DNA from: Lactococcus sp. S-13
GTDB taxonomy: Bacteria > Bacillota > Bacilli > Lactobacillales > Streptococcaceae
Reading direction: 5' to 3'
Length of the DNA stretch: 64,000 nucleotides
Assembly (NCBI RefSeq): GCF_004210295.1
Contig: NZ_SDAK01000001.1
Span: forward strand, 1,488,001-1,552,000
The position numbers and the translations under genes are program-made. Each line of letters starts with the position of its first letter. Position 1 is the first letter of the stretch. Below the pieces are notes generated by a model. That model was not told where the DNA came from and made no database searches. It worked only from the letters and a program-made list of their open reading frames with translations. Below are positions 34,799 through 43,313 of this stretch, one piece after another.

Positions 34799-36022
34799 CT
34801 AAGTTGACCCACGTTCAAAGCGGTTAATCGAAAGTACCGCTGGAACAATTGCAAAAACTGTCACTAAAGCCAGTACAATCCCCATTCCACCACTCTTTAA
34901 AAATGGTGAAGCAGAAACCAGCAAGCCACTGATTACCTGTGCAATCGGCCCAATTGCTGAGAAGGCACCGGTGTAAGCCCCCACTTGCTCCGGATTCATC
35001 ATGTCCGCACGCAAGGCCTGCTCAAAAGGAACCAAAATCAACTCTCCCAAGACATTGATTAAAGCTGCCAATAATTCCCAAATAAATTGATGGCTACTCA
35101 CGGCGATAACCCAGCCTAATCCCATCAAAGCTGCACCAACCACAAATCCGACCTTATTTGACCAATGGTTTGTCCAACGACGCACCGTTGATAAAAACAA
35201 AATAACCAATGCCGAATTAAGCAAAGCCATAATCGCCAACATTCTTTGCCCATAAATTTCCAACCCCCACAGATGACTCACCCTAAAATCATTCGTCAAA
35301 TGCACAGGAATGAAAAAATCCACTTGAGCAAAAATCATCGCCACAAATAAGGAGGCCACAAGATACAAGACAAAGGTTTTATCCTTAGAAACTCGAAGAT
35401 AAGCTTTAAAAATATTATTTTCATGTGTTTGTAGATGTTCACTCGGCACAAAAGTTTCTCGAATTAAAAAAACAACAATCAAAAGATTCAGCACATCACC
35501 AAGCAAACACAGCAACAAGAGCAAAAACAAATGCTCCCGAAATAGCCAACCTGAAATCCCACTTCCCAGCGCAGCAGCTAGATTCAACGTCCAGTAATTC
35601 AGCGAGAAAACCAATTTGCGACTTTCTGATGTCGTTATATCAACCAGCATAGCACTCGCACCCGAATTAAAAAATCCAAAACCAAAACTCGCCAACATCA
35701 AACCCAAAAAAGTCAACCACGGATTCACCAAAAATGGAGAATTTGCCACAGCCGCTAAAGCCGCTCCCAAAGCCGAAGTAATCATTCCAATCAACATCGT
35801 CGGCTTGCGCCCCTGAACATCCGAAAAATGCCCCGACCACATTCCGACCAGAAAACTGACCACAGAGCTAACAATCAGCAAAATTCCTGTAATTCCAGCC
35901 CCCAGATGTTGATTATAATAAATGGTCATACTGCTACCAATCGTAAAATAGGTTAAAACACCAATAAAGGTCATCAAAATTCGCAGTTTAATATTTCGAT
36001 CTAACTTAAAAAAATCACTCAT
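34799..36022 (-). CDS. MFS transporter, paralogue 2 of 3
   Basis: 407 residues, twelve predicted helices, signature GHFSDVQGRKPTML. Shares with paralogue 3 the blocks SSMTIYYNQHLGAGITGILL, VPFEQALRADMMNPEQVGAY and LEIYGQRMLAI, and the same central break with a hydrophilic loop (SEHLQTHENNIFKAY). Paralogues 2 and 3 look closer to each other than to paralogue 1. It lies about 110 bp after paralogue 1. Substrate unknown. Confidence 0.9.
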   Translation of the reverse strand: MSDFFKLDRNIKLRILMTFIGVLTYFTIGSSMTIYYNQHLGAGITGILLIVSSVVSFLVGMWSGHFSDVQGRKPTMLIGMITSALGAALAAVANSPFLVNPWLTFLGLMLASFGFGFFNSGASAMLVDITTSESRKLVFSLNYWTLNLAAALGSGISGWLFREHLFLLLLLCLLGDVLNLLIVVFLIRETFVPSEHLQTHENNIFKAYLRVSKDKTFVLYLVASLFVAMIFAQVDFFIPVHLTNDFRVSHLWGLEIYGQRMLAIMALLNSALVILFLSTVRRWTNHWSNKVGFVVGAALMGLGWVIAVSSHQFIWELLAALINVLGELILVPFEQALRADMMNPEQVGAYTGAFSAIGPIAQVISGLLVSASPFLKSGGMGIVLALVTVFAIVPAVLSINRFERGST

Positions 36023-36132
36023 TTTTCAATCCAAACCAGCTCTAGCACCGCTTCTTTAGCTTTCTTCCCCTCAGTTGAATAAAGAGAAAATTGTTGAAAA
36101 AACAAGAAAAAGTTGGTTTTCTTTCTTCTATC

Positions 36133-37362
36133 TCAAATTCTCAGTCCTTCTTTTTTATGACGGGCAACGGCGATACTGACCAGCACAATTGCCATAATTT
36201 CCACAAGCGCAAGAACTGCTGAAACGCCTGTTGCTTTGATGATTGGCGAAATCGAAACCAAAAGTCCCGCCAAAATTGATGCAATGGGTGTCCTGATTGC
36301 TCCCATCCCATTATAAGAACCAATTTTCTCTGGATCCATTAAATCTGCACCCAAAGTCTGAACACTTGGTGTATAAACAATTTCCCCCAAGGTGTAAACA
36401 ACCCCAGCAATAAAAATAGGAGTGAAAGTTGTCGTCAAAAAGGAGAAAATCATCCCCAAGGCCATAAACACACTCCCCCAAATAAATCCCTTGCGGTGTG
36501 ACCAATTACGCGTCAAATGATTCAAGCTAGTCATCAAAACCACGACCAAAACACAAGCTAAAATCAGGTAAATCGTCAACATCCGCTGCCCATAAATCTC
36601 AAGCCCAAAAAAAGTCACCGTCTGAAAACTATTGGACAGATGCACCGGCAAAAAATTGTCAAACTGCATGATAATAAAGGTCGTTCCAATATTTGCCGCC
36701 ATAAAAATCATATAAGTCTTATCTCGGACAACCGTCTTATAAGCTTGAAAAATATTTTCTTTCGGAGTATCTTCGTCTAAAGAAGGCGTGAAGGTTTCGG
36801 TCATCACAAAAGTCGTCAACCCAAAGGAAACTAAGACTGTCAGGAGCAAAATCACCAAAAGGGCCTCAAAAGCGGGTTTGAACAACCATGCTCCTAAAGC
36901 TGCCCCTAAAATAACGGAGAGGTTTTGAGCCCAATAATCCAACATGAAAACCACTTTTCGGTTATGAGCTGATGAAGCATCAATAATCATGGCATTTCCA
37001 GCTGTAATCACAAAATTATAACCAAAACTAATCAGCAAAAAGGCAATAAAAGTCGTCCAAGGATTGACATGGTGTGGTAAATTCGAGCCAATAGCAACTA
37101 AACTCCCCAAGAGTTGAATCATTGTTCCCATCACCATCACCGGTTTACGTCCCTTTCGATCGGCAAAGTAACCAGCCAAAAGCCCCGCAATAAAGGTAGC
37201 CACCGCCGATAGGGCCAATAAAATTCCCGTTATTCCACTTCCTAAATGGAGATTATAATAAATGGTCATTGAAGAAAAAACGGTGCCGTAAGAAAAGGCA
37301 CCTAAAAATACAATTCCTAAACGAAGTTGTAAATTTTTATCTAAGTTCCAAAATTCTTTCAT
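36133..37362 (-). CDS. MFS transporter, paralogue 1 of 3
   Basis: 409 residues, twelve helices, signature GYFADRKGRKPVMV. First of three tandem homologous transporters, sharing SSMTIYYNLHLGSGITGILL and LEIYGQRMLTIYL with the others but diverged elsewhere. Gene duplication in place is the simplest origin. No regulator lies next to the cluster: pgi is upstream and rsmD downstream. Substrate unknown. Confidence 0.9.
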   Translation of the reverse strand: MKEFWNLDKNLQLRLGIVFLGAFSYGTVFSSMTIYYNLHLGSGITGILLALSAVATFIAGLLAGYFADRKGRKPVMVMGTMIQLLGSLVAIGSNLPHHVNPWTTFIAFLLISFGYNFVITAGNAMIIDASSAHNRKVVFMLDYWAQNLSVILGAALGAWLFKPAFEALLVILLLTVLVSFGLTTFVMTETFTPSLDEDTPKENIFQAYKTVVRDKTYMIFMAANIGTTFIIMQFDNFLPVHLSNSFQTVTFFGLEIYGQRMLTIYLILACVLVVVLMTSLNHLTRNWSHRKGFIWGSVFMALGMIFSFLTTTFTPIFIAGVVYTLGEIVYTPSVQTLGADLMDPEKIGSYNGMGAIRTPIASILAGLLVSISPIIKATGVSAVLALVEIMAIVLVSIAVARHKKEGLRI

Positions 37363-37480
37363 AAATTACCTTAAATTCTTTTAAATTTTCAAATTTTCTT
37401 AATTTATCTACAATTGTAGCATAAATCAATTTTAAAAACTAGGTGATTTCCGAAAAAATTTCTCCAGTGACTGAAACTAA

Positions 37481-37513
37481 AAAAACTTATCGACAAAAAG
37501 GTCAATAAGTTTT
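37481..37513 (-). terminator. Terminator of pgi
   Basis: AAAACTTATTGAC pairs with GTCGATAAGTTTT around a short loop, followed by Ts on the minus strand. Confidence 0.85.
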
Positions 37514-37534
37514 CGTTTAATTTTTTATCAAAGA

Positions 37535-38881
37535 TTAAAGGCGGTCGTTCAATTCTTTGCTGAGTTCTTCAAATCCTGGTTTACCAAGAAGCGCGAACAT
37601 ATTTTTCTTGTAAGCTTCAACACCTGGTTGGTTGAATGGGTTGATACCGTTCAAGTAACCAGAAACACCGATAGCAAGTTCAAAGAAGTAAATCGCATAG
37701 CCAAGTGTGAATTCGTCTTGTTCAGGCAATGTCACGATCATGTTTGGCACATTTCCGTCAGTGTGAGCAAGAAGCACGCCGTCAGCAGCTTTTTTGTTAA
37801 CGAAGTCCACATCTTTACCTTGCAAGTAGCCAAGTCCATCAAGGTCAGCTTCAAGTTCAGGAATGTTGATGTTTTTACGTGGTTTTTCAATACGGATTGC
37901 TGTTTCAAAAACAGTACGTGTTCCTTCTTGAATCCATTGACCTAATGAGTGGAGGTCTGTTGAGAAGTTAGCTGAAGTTGGGTAAATTCCTTTTTGGTCT
38001 TTCCCTTCTGATTCACCAGCTAATTGTTTCCACCATTCTGAGAAATATTGAAGGCTTGGTTCGTAATTGATCAAGATTTCTGAGAATTTACCTTTACGGT
38101 AAAGGATGTTGCGGAGGGCAGCGTAGGCGTAAGCGTCGTTTTCACGAACGTCTGTAGAAGTGTATTCTTTACGCGCAGCGTTAGCACCTTCCATCAAAGC
38201 AGTGATATCAGCACCTGAAGCGGCGATTGGCAAAAGTCCAACAGCTGTCAATACAGAGAAGCGTCCACCAACTGAATCTGGAACAACGAAAGTTTCCCAG
38301 TTGTTTGCGTCAGCATTAACTTTTACAGCACCTTTTTCTTTGTCAGTAGTTGCGTAAATACGTTTGTTTGCTTCTTCACGACCGTATTTTTTAACGAGCA
38401 TTTCTTCGAAGACACGGAAAGCAATTGCTGGTTCTGTAGTTGTACCTGATTTAGAGATGACATTGACAGAGAAATCTTTATCAGCAACGTAATCTACAAG
38501 GTCAGCCAAGTATGATGATGAAATTGAGTTTCCAGCGTAAAGGATTTGTGGTGCTTTACGTTCGTCAGCAGTTTGCAAGTTTACGAAGCTGTTGTTCAAG
38601 AAGTCAATTGCCGCACGCGCACCGAGGTATGAACCACCGATACCGATAACAACAAGCACTTCTGAATCAGATTGAATTTTTTTAGCTGCTTTTTGAATAC
38701 GAGCAAATTCTTCTTTGTCGTAGTCTTCTGGCAAATCAATCCAACCAATATAGTCGCTACCAGCGCCTTTTCCTTCGTGAAGCAATTTTGCTGCTCCGTC
38801 GATTTGCCATTGGATTTCATCCAATTCATTTTCAGCTACAAATGGAGCGAGTTTTGAGTAGTCAAATTTAATGTGAGCCAT
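37535..38881 (-). CDS. pgi: Glucose-6-phosphate isomerase
   Basis: Interconverts glucose-6-phosphate and fructose-6-phosphate in glycolysis. The start at 38881 ([20 protein letters not shown]) gives 448 residues, following GAAAGGAAT. Signatures [38 protein letters not shown] and [19 protein letters not shown] are intact. It supplies the branch to the pentose phosphate enzymes encoded elsewhere in the window (pgl, gnd). Confidence 0.97.
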   Translation of the reverse strand: MAHIKFDYSKLAPFVAENELDEIQWQIDGAAKLLHEGKGAGSDYIGWIDLPEDYDKEEFARIQKAAKKIQSDSEVLVVIGIGGSYLGARAAIDFLNNSFVNLQTADERKAPQILYAGNSISSSYLADLVDYVADKDFSVNVISKSGTTTEPAIAFRVFEEMLVKKYGREEANKRIYATTDKEKGAVKVNADANNWETFVVPDSVGGRFSVLTAVGLLPIAASGADITALMEGANAARKEYTSTDVRENDAYAYAALRNILYRKGKFSEILINYEPSLQYFSEWWKQLAGESEGKDQKGIYPTSANFSTDLHSLGQWIQEGTRTVFETAIRIEKPRKNINIPELEADLDGLGYLQGKDVDFVNKKAADGVLLAHTDGNVPNMIVTLPEQDEFTLGYAIYFFELAIGVSGYLNGINPFNQPGVEAYKKNMFALLGKPGFEELSKELNDRL

Positions 38882-39047
38882 TTTGATTCCTTTCAATGTC
38901 TTGCTTTTACAAGAATTTAGCTATTGAAGAAGGGTTATTTTATCTGAATCTTTCTTCAAATTTCTAGTTAATTTTATCACTTTTTACCATTTTTTACAAG
39001 ATATGATAGTGCTGTTCTGCTTTATTCCTTTTATTTTTCCTACTTTT

Positions 39048-39056
39048 TGATAAAAT
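39048..39056 (+). promoter_or_regulatory. Extended -10 box, leaderless start of the YkgJ-like gene
   Basis: TGATAAAAT ends 7 nt before the ATG at 39064; no ribosome site is possible in between. Confidence 0.75.
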
Positions 39057-39063
39057 ATAGGCA

Positions 39064-39549
39064 ATGGATATTGAACGTTATAAAAATCTTGCTCAACAAA
39101 AGCAAAAAGTACACAAAAAATTTCTAGCAAATTTAGCGAAAAAACCACCAAAACAACTGGATAAAATCACTAAAGAAGTCCATGAAGAGGTTTTTTCTGA
39201 GATTGACTGCACCAAATGTGCGAATTGTTGTAAAATTTTAGGCCCCTTGTGGACGGAAGCAGATATTGAGCGTGTCGCAAAATTTATGCGTCTGAAAGTT
39301 AGTGACTTTGAAGCCAAATATTTACGCACTGACGAAGATGGTGATAAAGTTTTTCAGACCATGCCTTGTCCTTTTTTGGGAAGTGATAATCTGTGTAGCA
39401 TTTATGAAGTTCGTCCGAAAGCTTGCCGTGAATTTCCGCATACTGACCGTAAAAAGATTTATCAAATCAACAAGTTGACCATCAAAAACACGCTTTATTG
39501 CCCTGCTGCTTATGAATTTGTTGAGAAAATGCAGAAACGTTTGGACTGA
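39064..39549 (+). CDS. YkgJ-family cysteine-cluster protein
   Basis: 161 residues with the cysteine pattern of the YkgJ (zinc/iron-chelating) family: CTKCANCCKILGPLW, then CPFLGSDNLCSIYEVRPKAC with the conserved REFPH. The cluster probably binds Fe-S or Zn; a role in RNA or protein modification has been suggested for the family but is not established. The N-terminus is Lys-rich (about residues 1-45). The ATG is 7 nt from an extended -10, so the mRNA should be leaderless. Confidence 0.85.
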   Translation: MDIERYKNLAQQKQKVHKKFLANLAKKPPKQLDKITKEVHEEVFSEIDCTKCANCCKILGPLWTEADIERVAKFMRLKVSDFEAKYLRTDEDGDKVFQTMPCPFLGSDNLCSIYEVRPKACREFPHTDRKKIYQINKLTIKNTLYCPAAYEFVEKMQKRLD

Positions 39550-39555
39550 CGGAAC

Positions 39556-39636
39556 AGAGAAAATACTGACGAATCTGATTTTTGTTCTCAGGGGATAGAA
39601 AAAATACTGACGAAAATTTTCGTCAGTATTTTTTAT
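39556..39636. repeat. Three copies of the 16-bp element, bidirectional terminator
   Basis: Forward copy at 39556-39571, then an inverted pair with ATACTGACG and CGTCAGTAT arms (39595-39612 and 39621-39636) flanked by A- and T-runs. The pair can terminate both the YkgJ-like gene and the convergent rgg-like gene. Confidence 0.85.
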
Positions 39637-39659
39637 TAGGCTTATACGGGCAAACAGCT

Positions 39660-40547
39660 TCAATTATGCGACTTTATTTGATTGATTTCGTCAGCTACAG
39701 CATTCGCTGTACTAAAACATTCACAAAACTCTAGGATTTCTAAGCACTGCTTCATCGTGGACAGTGCATTTTTATTGCCTTTTTTATAATCAAGAGTTGC
39801 TTTGTCATAAATGAAAGTCAATTTTTCAAACAAGTGATATTCATGAATCTTATTTTCGTCAAGATAATTAACCAGTTGATTAGCAAGATGATACTGGTCA
39901 TTTTCAATAAAGATACTGAGAACGTTGAGAACGGTGCGAATCATCTCTCGTTGAATGTAATGAATTTTTGTACTCATCTGCGTAGGACTAATCATCTGAT
40001 TTACCATTTCGTAGAGTGTTTTCAGGTCAAAAATTGAAGCGCAACGCCCTAGCAAAATAATATCATAAAGTCCCCACTCATCAATTTGAAGCAGATAATT
40101 TTGGATATAGCGCCTATCTGCTAGTGGCATAGGAAAATCTGGGGAGAGTATGGATAAAACAGCTTGCACATTGATTCTATCTAATAAATATTTTTTCTTT
40201 TGAGGATTTTGTGAACTGAGCTGAGTCAGTTTTTTTAATATTGATTTTAATTTAGAGATATTATTGTGTCGATAAGCATCAGTAACTTCGACATCAAAGA
40301 GGAGCAAATCTCTGGCCTCTAAATAGCTGTTGTAGGTGTATTGAAATTCAAAAGAATTAACATTGATATTCTGCAAAATTTGAAAAAATTTATCTGCACC
40401 TAACATTGCTTTGCCATTTTCAAAATTTGATAGCTCATTAGGAGAAATATCGTTTCCCGCAGCTTCTTTTTGAGTAAAATTTTTAGATTTACGAAAAAGT
40501 CGATAGACTTCTCCGAAATAATTAGGGTGGGAAACTTTTGAAGTCAT
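39660..40547 (-). CDS. Rgg/GadR/MutR-family transcriptional regulator
   Basis: 295 residues. The N-terminal helix-turn-helix (VYRLFRKSKNFTQKEAAGND, then ISPNELSNFENGKAML, residues about 11-50) precedes an alpha-helical, TPR-like peptide-binding domain. This is the architecture of Rgg regulators, many of which sense short hydrophobic peptides, while others act without a peptide. It is divergent from three small membrane-protein genes, its most likely targets. I found no convincing pheromone gene beside it. Confidence 0.85.
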   Translation of the reverse strand: MTSKVSHPNYFGEVYRLFRKSKNFTQKEAAGNDISPNELSNFENGKAMLGADKFFQILQNINVNSFEFQYTYNSYLEARDLLLFDVEVTDAYRHNNISKLKSILKKLTQLSSQNPQKKKYLLDRINVQAVLSILSPDFPMPLADRRYIQNYLLQIDEWGLYDIILLGRCASIFDLKTLYEMVNQMISPTQMSTKIHYIQREMIRTVLNVLSIFIENDQYHLANQLVNYLDENKIHEYHLFEKLTFIYDKATLDYKKGNKNALSTMKQCLEILEFCECFSTANAVADEINQIKSHN

Positions 40548-40760
40548 AATTTTTTTACCTTTTATTCAATATATTGATTTTTACATCTAATAGGAAAATA
40601 TGATAAAAGTCAATAGATACAATGGCTATAAGTATAATGACTGAAGATTACAGCTTCAATATCTTATTGAAATCAAGGTCATCTCCAAGCAACATATCAT
40701 CTTAGTTAATTATATAATAAAGGTAAGAAAAACAAAAGAATTACGATACGAAGGAAGAAC
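40548..40760. promoter_or_regulatory. Divergent control region rgg / small membrane-protein genes
   Basis: AT-rich. A TATAAT (40713-40718) and ribosome site GAAGGAAG serve the plus-strand operon. An imperfect inverted repeat around TTCAAT-N5-ATTGAA (about 40656-40672) is a candidate regulator site. Two tiny frames at 40600 (14 codons) and 40622 (27 codons) lack a clear ribosome site and a hydrophobic pheromone-like C-terminus. Confidence 0.5.
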
Positions 40761-41162
40761 ATGAAAAATCAAAAAATTATAAGTGCCCTCGTGTTTCTCC
40801 TGCTTGGAGCAGGAATTGGTATAGGAGCTTACTCCTATCTCAGTAAACCAGTGGCTAGGTTTTCTGTCTCTATGCATCAACAAAAAAATAGAAAAAACCG
40901 AACGATTGAATATTGTGTTAAGCGTTTTCCAACGGTAGCTTCTTTCAGGGAAATTTATAACTTGAAGGATTATCCAGACCGTTCAAAGCATTTATTAGTA
41001 CTTCCTCATGGTGGAATATTAGGTTCTCTTTCAAATAAAAGTGATTTGGTAGAACTCCAAGAAGGAGATAAGGTAACCTACTACCATACGCAGACTGACC
41101 CCAACTCTGCTAGTATGGCTCAAATTGAAAAAGCGATAGAAACGAGGAACAATAAAGAATAA
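40761..41162 (+). CDS. Small membrane-anchored protein of unknown function
   Basis: 133 residues with one N-terminal hydrophobic segment (residues about 7-27, ISALVFLLLGAGIGIGAYSY) acting as an uncleaved anchor or signal peptide, then a basic extracellular or cytoplasmic domain. Preceded by GAAGGAAG and a TATAAT. I recognise no family. It is the first of three small genes read together away from the rgg-like gene. Confidence 0.7.
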   Translation: MKNQKIISALVFLLLGAGIGIGAYSYLSKPVARFSVSMHQQKNRKNRTIEYCVKRFPTVASFREIYNLKDYPDRSKHLLVLPHGGILGSLSNKSDLVELQEGDKVTYYHTQTDPNSASMAQIEKAIETRNNKE

Positions 41163-41180
41163 GCAGGATAGTCAAATTTT

Positions 41181-41450
41181 ATGGAAAAGCGTAATAAATA
41201 TTTTATCTGGGGAACAACGGTTTTGCTTTCGATTGTTTTAGGTATAGGACAAACGCAAAGGCAAGATGCTATTCCTATGATGTTAAATTTAGGCAAGTTA
41301 GCAAATAAGACCATTAACCCCCACCAAACGAGTAAAGAGGTAATTAGCGCAGAACCTTTAGTTCCATTTGAAAAATCTCATGGTTCCAACTACTCTTTCG
41401 TTCTTCAAGTAACAGAGAAAGATAATGTCAAAGAGCCACCAGGGGATTGA
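41181..41450 (+). CDS. Small secreted or membrane protein of unknown function
   Basis: 89 residues with an N-terminal hydrophobic segment (residues about 8-23, FIWGTTVLLSIVLGIG) and a hydrophilic remainder ending in EPPGD. It begins 18 bp after the previous stop with a weak ribosome site (GCAGGATAG). No family recognised. The small size, position beside an Rgg regulator, and lack of homology that I know of make it a candidate secreted factor, but that is speculation. Confidence 0.6.
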   Translation: MEKRNKYFIWGTTVLLSIVLGIGQTQRQDAIPMMLNLGKLANKTINPHQTSKEVISAEPLVPFEKSHGSNYSFVLQVTEKDNVKEPPGD

Positions 41451-41486
41451 TATTAAATCTAATGTAATGAAGAGGAGGAAAACAAT

Positions 41487-41780
41487 ATGAAAAAATCTGA
41501 ACTCTACCATGTTGGAAAGTACAGAGTTGGAGTTTTTAATCCATACAAACAACCCGTAACGGTTGAAGTGCTTGATGACCAACGGATTTCAGTCAATGGT
41601 CAAGAGTTTATAATTACTGGACGTACCGCTATTGCACTAGAAAAAGATGGCAATCTCTTTGCTGCGCCAAGCATATGGCCTATTATAAGAAGAGATAGAA
41701 GGATGATTATCACATTACTTATAATCTTTGGGATAGGAGTGCTTCTGGAACTCTTTATTATCTTAGCACCGCTGTTTTAA
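41487..41780 (+). CDS. Small C-terminally anchored membrane protein of unknown function
   Basis: 97 residues. A soluble N-terminal part (YHVGKYRVGVFNPYKQPVTV) is followed by a basic stop-transfer (RRDRRM) and one C-terminal transmembrane helix (residues about 73-97, IITLLIIFGIGVLLELFIIL). A strong AGAGGAGGAAA ribosome site is present, so it is likely the best translated of the three. No family recognised; an immunity-type or signalling role is possible from its shape only. Confidence 0.65.
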   Translation: MKKSELYHVGKYRVGVFNPYKQPVTVEVLDDQRISVNGQEFIITGRTAIALEKDGNLFAAPSIWPIIRRDRRMIITLLIIFGIGVLLELFIILAPLF

Positions 41781-41854
41781 ATATAGCCAATCAAACCATT
41801 TTCAAAATATTAGAGCAAATGAGGCTAATTTGAAAGGAGCAGCAGAAAAAAGAT

Positions 41855-41893
41855 AGAAAAAATGCTGACGAAAATTTACGTCAGCATTTTTTA
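41855..41893. terminator. Element inverted pair acting as bidirectional terminator
   Basis: AAAAAATGCTGACG(A) and CGTCAGCATTTTTT arms around a short loop, directly at the stop of the NmrA-like gene. Confidence 0.85.
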
Positions 41894-42739
41894 TTAGACC
41901 AAAAGTTCTTTCAAAGCTTCTTTTGTATCCGTCAGTGAATGTCCCAAGGCTTTTTCAAAATCTTTAGATTCCACATCCAAATCTTTTGCTTCAATATCTT
42001 TTTGGAAGCCAAGGAAAAGTTCCCCTACAAAATCTGGAAGTCCAGTTTCAACTAAATGACTGACAAAAGTTTTGTCATCAGCTACAATCACTTCAAAATC
42101 CTTATCAGAAACTGATTTGAGGACTTGAGCAAGTTCTGCGTAAGTCAATCTTTTTCCTGAAAGCTCCAAAATTTCTGGAAAATCTGCTCCAGCAAGTGCT
42201 TTTGCCCCAACTTCTGCGTATTCACGTTTCAAAGCCCAACCCACTTTACCTGTTGGTGCATTGTAAACAAATTTCCCAGTTGAAAGTGCGGCTGCAATAA
42301 TTGGCATTTCATTTTCAAAGTACCAGTTATTACGTAAAAATGTGTGAGCAATTCCTGATTTTTCAATCGCCTTTTCAGTATAGATGTGGTCAGCAGCTAA
42401 GTCACTTGTTGCCCTTTCTGCTTGAGGAAAACTTGTATAAGCAATATAAGAAATGCCAGCACTTTTGGCTGCATCAACCACATTTTGGTGCTCAACTTGA
42501 CGATTTCCCGGCGCTCCTGAAACAAAAAGCAAACGGTCAATTCCTGTGAAGGCTTGTTCTAAAGCAGTTAGATCTGAATAATCTGCCAAACGTACATCGT
42601 AGCCTGCCGCTTTGAGTGGAGCTGCTTTTTCTTCTGTACGAGCCAAAACCGCAATATCAGAAATTGGAACCAATTCTTTCAAAAATCCGAGGGCATAAGT
42701 ACCGTATCCACCTGTCGCACCTGTTACTAAATATTTCAT
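41894..42739 (-). CDS. NAD(P)-binding NmrA-type oxidoreductase (QorB-like)
   Basis: Short-chain-dehydrogenase-like protein, 281 residues from the ATG at 42739, which follows GGAGGATTT. The nucleotide-binding motif is MKYLVTGATGGYGTYALG. The pattern SYIAYTSFPQAERATSDLAA and overall layout resemble quinone oxidoreductase 2 (QorB/YtfG), which reduces quinones with NADPH. It is divergent from an HxlR regulator, the usual partner in redox- or aldehyde-responsive pairs. The physiological substrate is unknown. Confidence 0.87.
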   Translation of the reverse strand: MKYLVTGATGGYGTYALGFLKELVPISDIAVLARTEEKAAPLKAAGYDVRLADYSDLTALEQAFTGIDRLLFVSGAPGNRQVEHQNVVDAAKSAGISYIAYTSFPQAERATSDLAADHIYTEKAIEKSGIAHTFLRNNWYFENEMPIIAAALSTGKFVYNAPTGKVGWALKREYAEVGAKALAGADFPEILELSGKRLTYAELAQVLKSVSDKDFEVIVADDKTFVSHLVETGLPDFVGELFLGFQKDIEAKDLDVESKDFEKALGHSLTDTKEALKELLV

Positions 42740-42848
42740 GTTAAATCCTCCATTATTTTGTTTTAAAATTTCCAAGCAGTTTGCTTTTTCTGCTCTATAA
42801 ATGTATAATAACATTGTACTGCTTATCTGTAAAGTAAGCACTTTAAAG

Positions 42849-42882
42849 TTAGATACTCCCCTTTTAGATACTATTGTATAAT
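42849..42882 (+). promoter_or_regulatory. Divergent promoter with direct repeats, likely HxlR operator
   Basis: TTAGATACT occurs twice (42849 and 42864, 15 bp apart), followed by TATAAT at 42877-42882 for the hxlR-like gene. The repeats sit between the two divergent genes, where the regulator should bind. Confidence 0.6.
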
Positions 42883-42907
42883 ACCAACGATTAGAGGTGA
42901 TAAAAAA

Positions 42908-43240
42908 ATGAAAAAAATTTCTGAACTTCCAGATTGTCCTGTTGAAACAGCACTTGTTTTGATGGGCGACCGTTGGAAAATGCTCATAGTCCGTGACTTA
43001 TTAGAGCGAACCATGCGCTTTGGCGAACTTCAACGTTCAGTTGGACATATTTCCCAAAAAGTTTTGACCCAACATTTACGTGCCCTCGAAGAAAGCGGGC
43101 TGGTTCATCGTGAAGTATATGCAGAAGTGCCCCCTCGTGTTGAATATTCCCTGACAGAGCTTGGAAGAACCCTCAAACCCATCCATGATACGATGGCAGC
43201 TTGGGGAAATCTTTATAAAAAAGAAATCAGCAAAGCTTAA
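42908..43240 (+). CDS. HxlR-family transcriptional regulator
   Basis: 110-residue winged-helix regulator with the family signature CPVETALVLMGDRWKMLIVR, RFGELQRSVGHISQKVLTQH and VPPRVEYSLTELGRTL. The cysteine at residue 10 is the one through which relatives sense oxidants or electrophiles. It probably controls the divergent oxidoreductase gene. Confidence 0.93.
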   Translation: MKKISELPDCPVETALVLMGDRWKMLIVRDLLERTMRFGELQRSVGHISQKVLTQHLRALEESGLVHREVYAEVPPRVEYSLTELGRTLKPIHDTMAAWGNLYKKEISKA

Positions 43241-43275
43241 AAGTTACTGACAGATTTGTCAGTGAAATTCATAAA

Positions 43276-43311
43276 GAAAAAATCACTGACGAACTGGTCA
43301 GTGATTTTTTT
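43276..43311. terminator. Bidirectional terminator hxlR-like / valS
   Basis: AAAAAATCACTGAC and GTCAGTGATTTTTT around an 8-nt loop. A second weaker ACTGACA/TGTCAGT hairpin precedes it at 43245-43264. Confidence 0.9.
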
Positions 43312-43313
43312 AC

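Noticed and set aside
40600-40705. Short pheromone gene beside the rgg-like gene (frames at 40600 and 40622)
   Set aside because: No ribosome site, and the peptides lack the hydrophobic, often Trp- or Ile-rich C-terminus of SHP-type pheromones.
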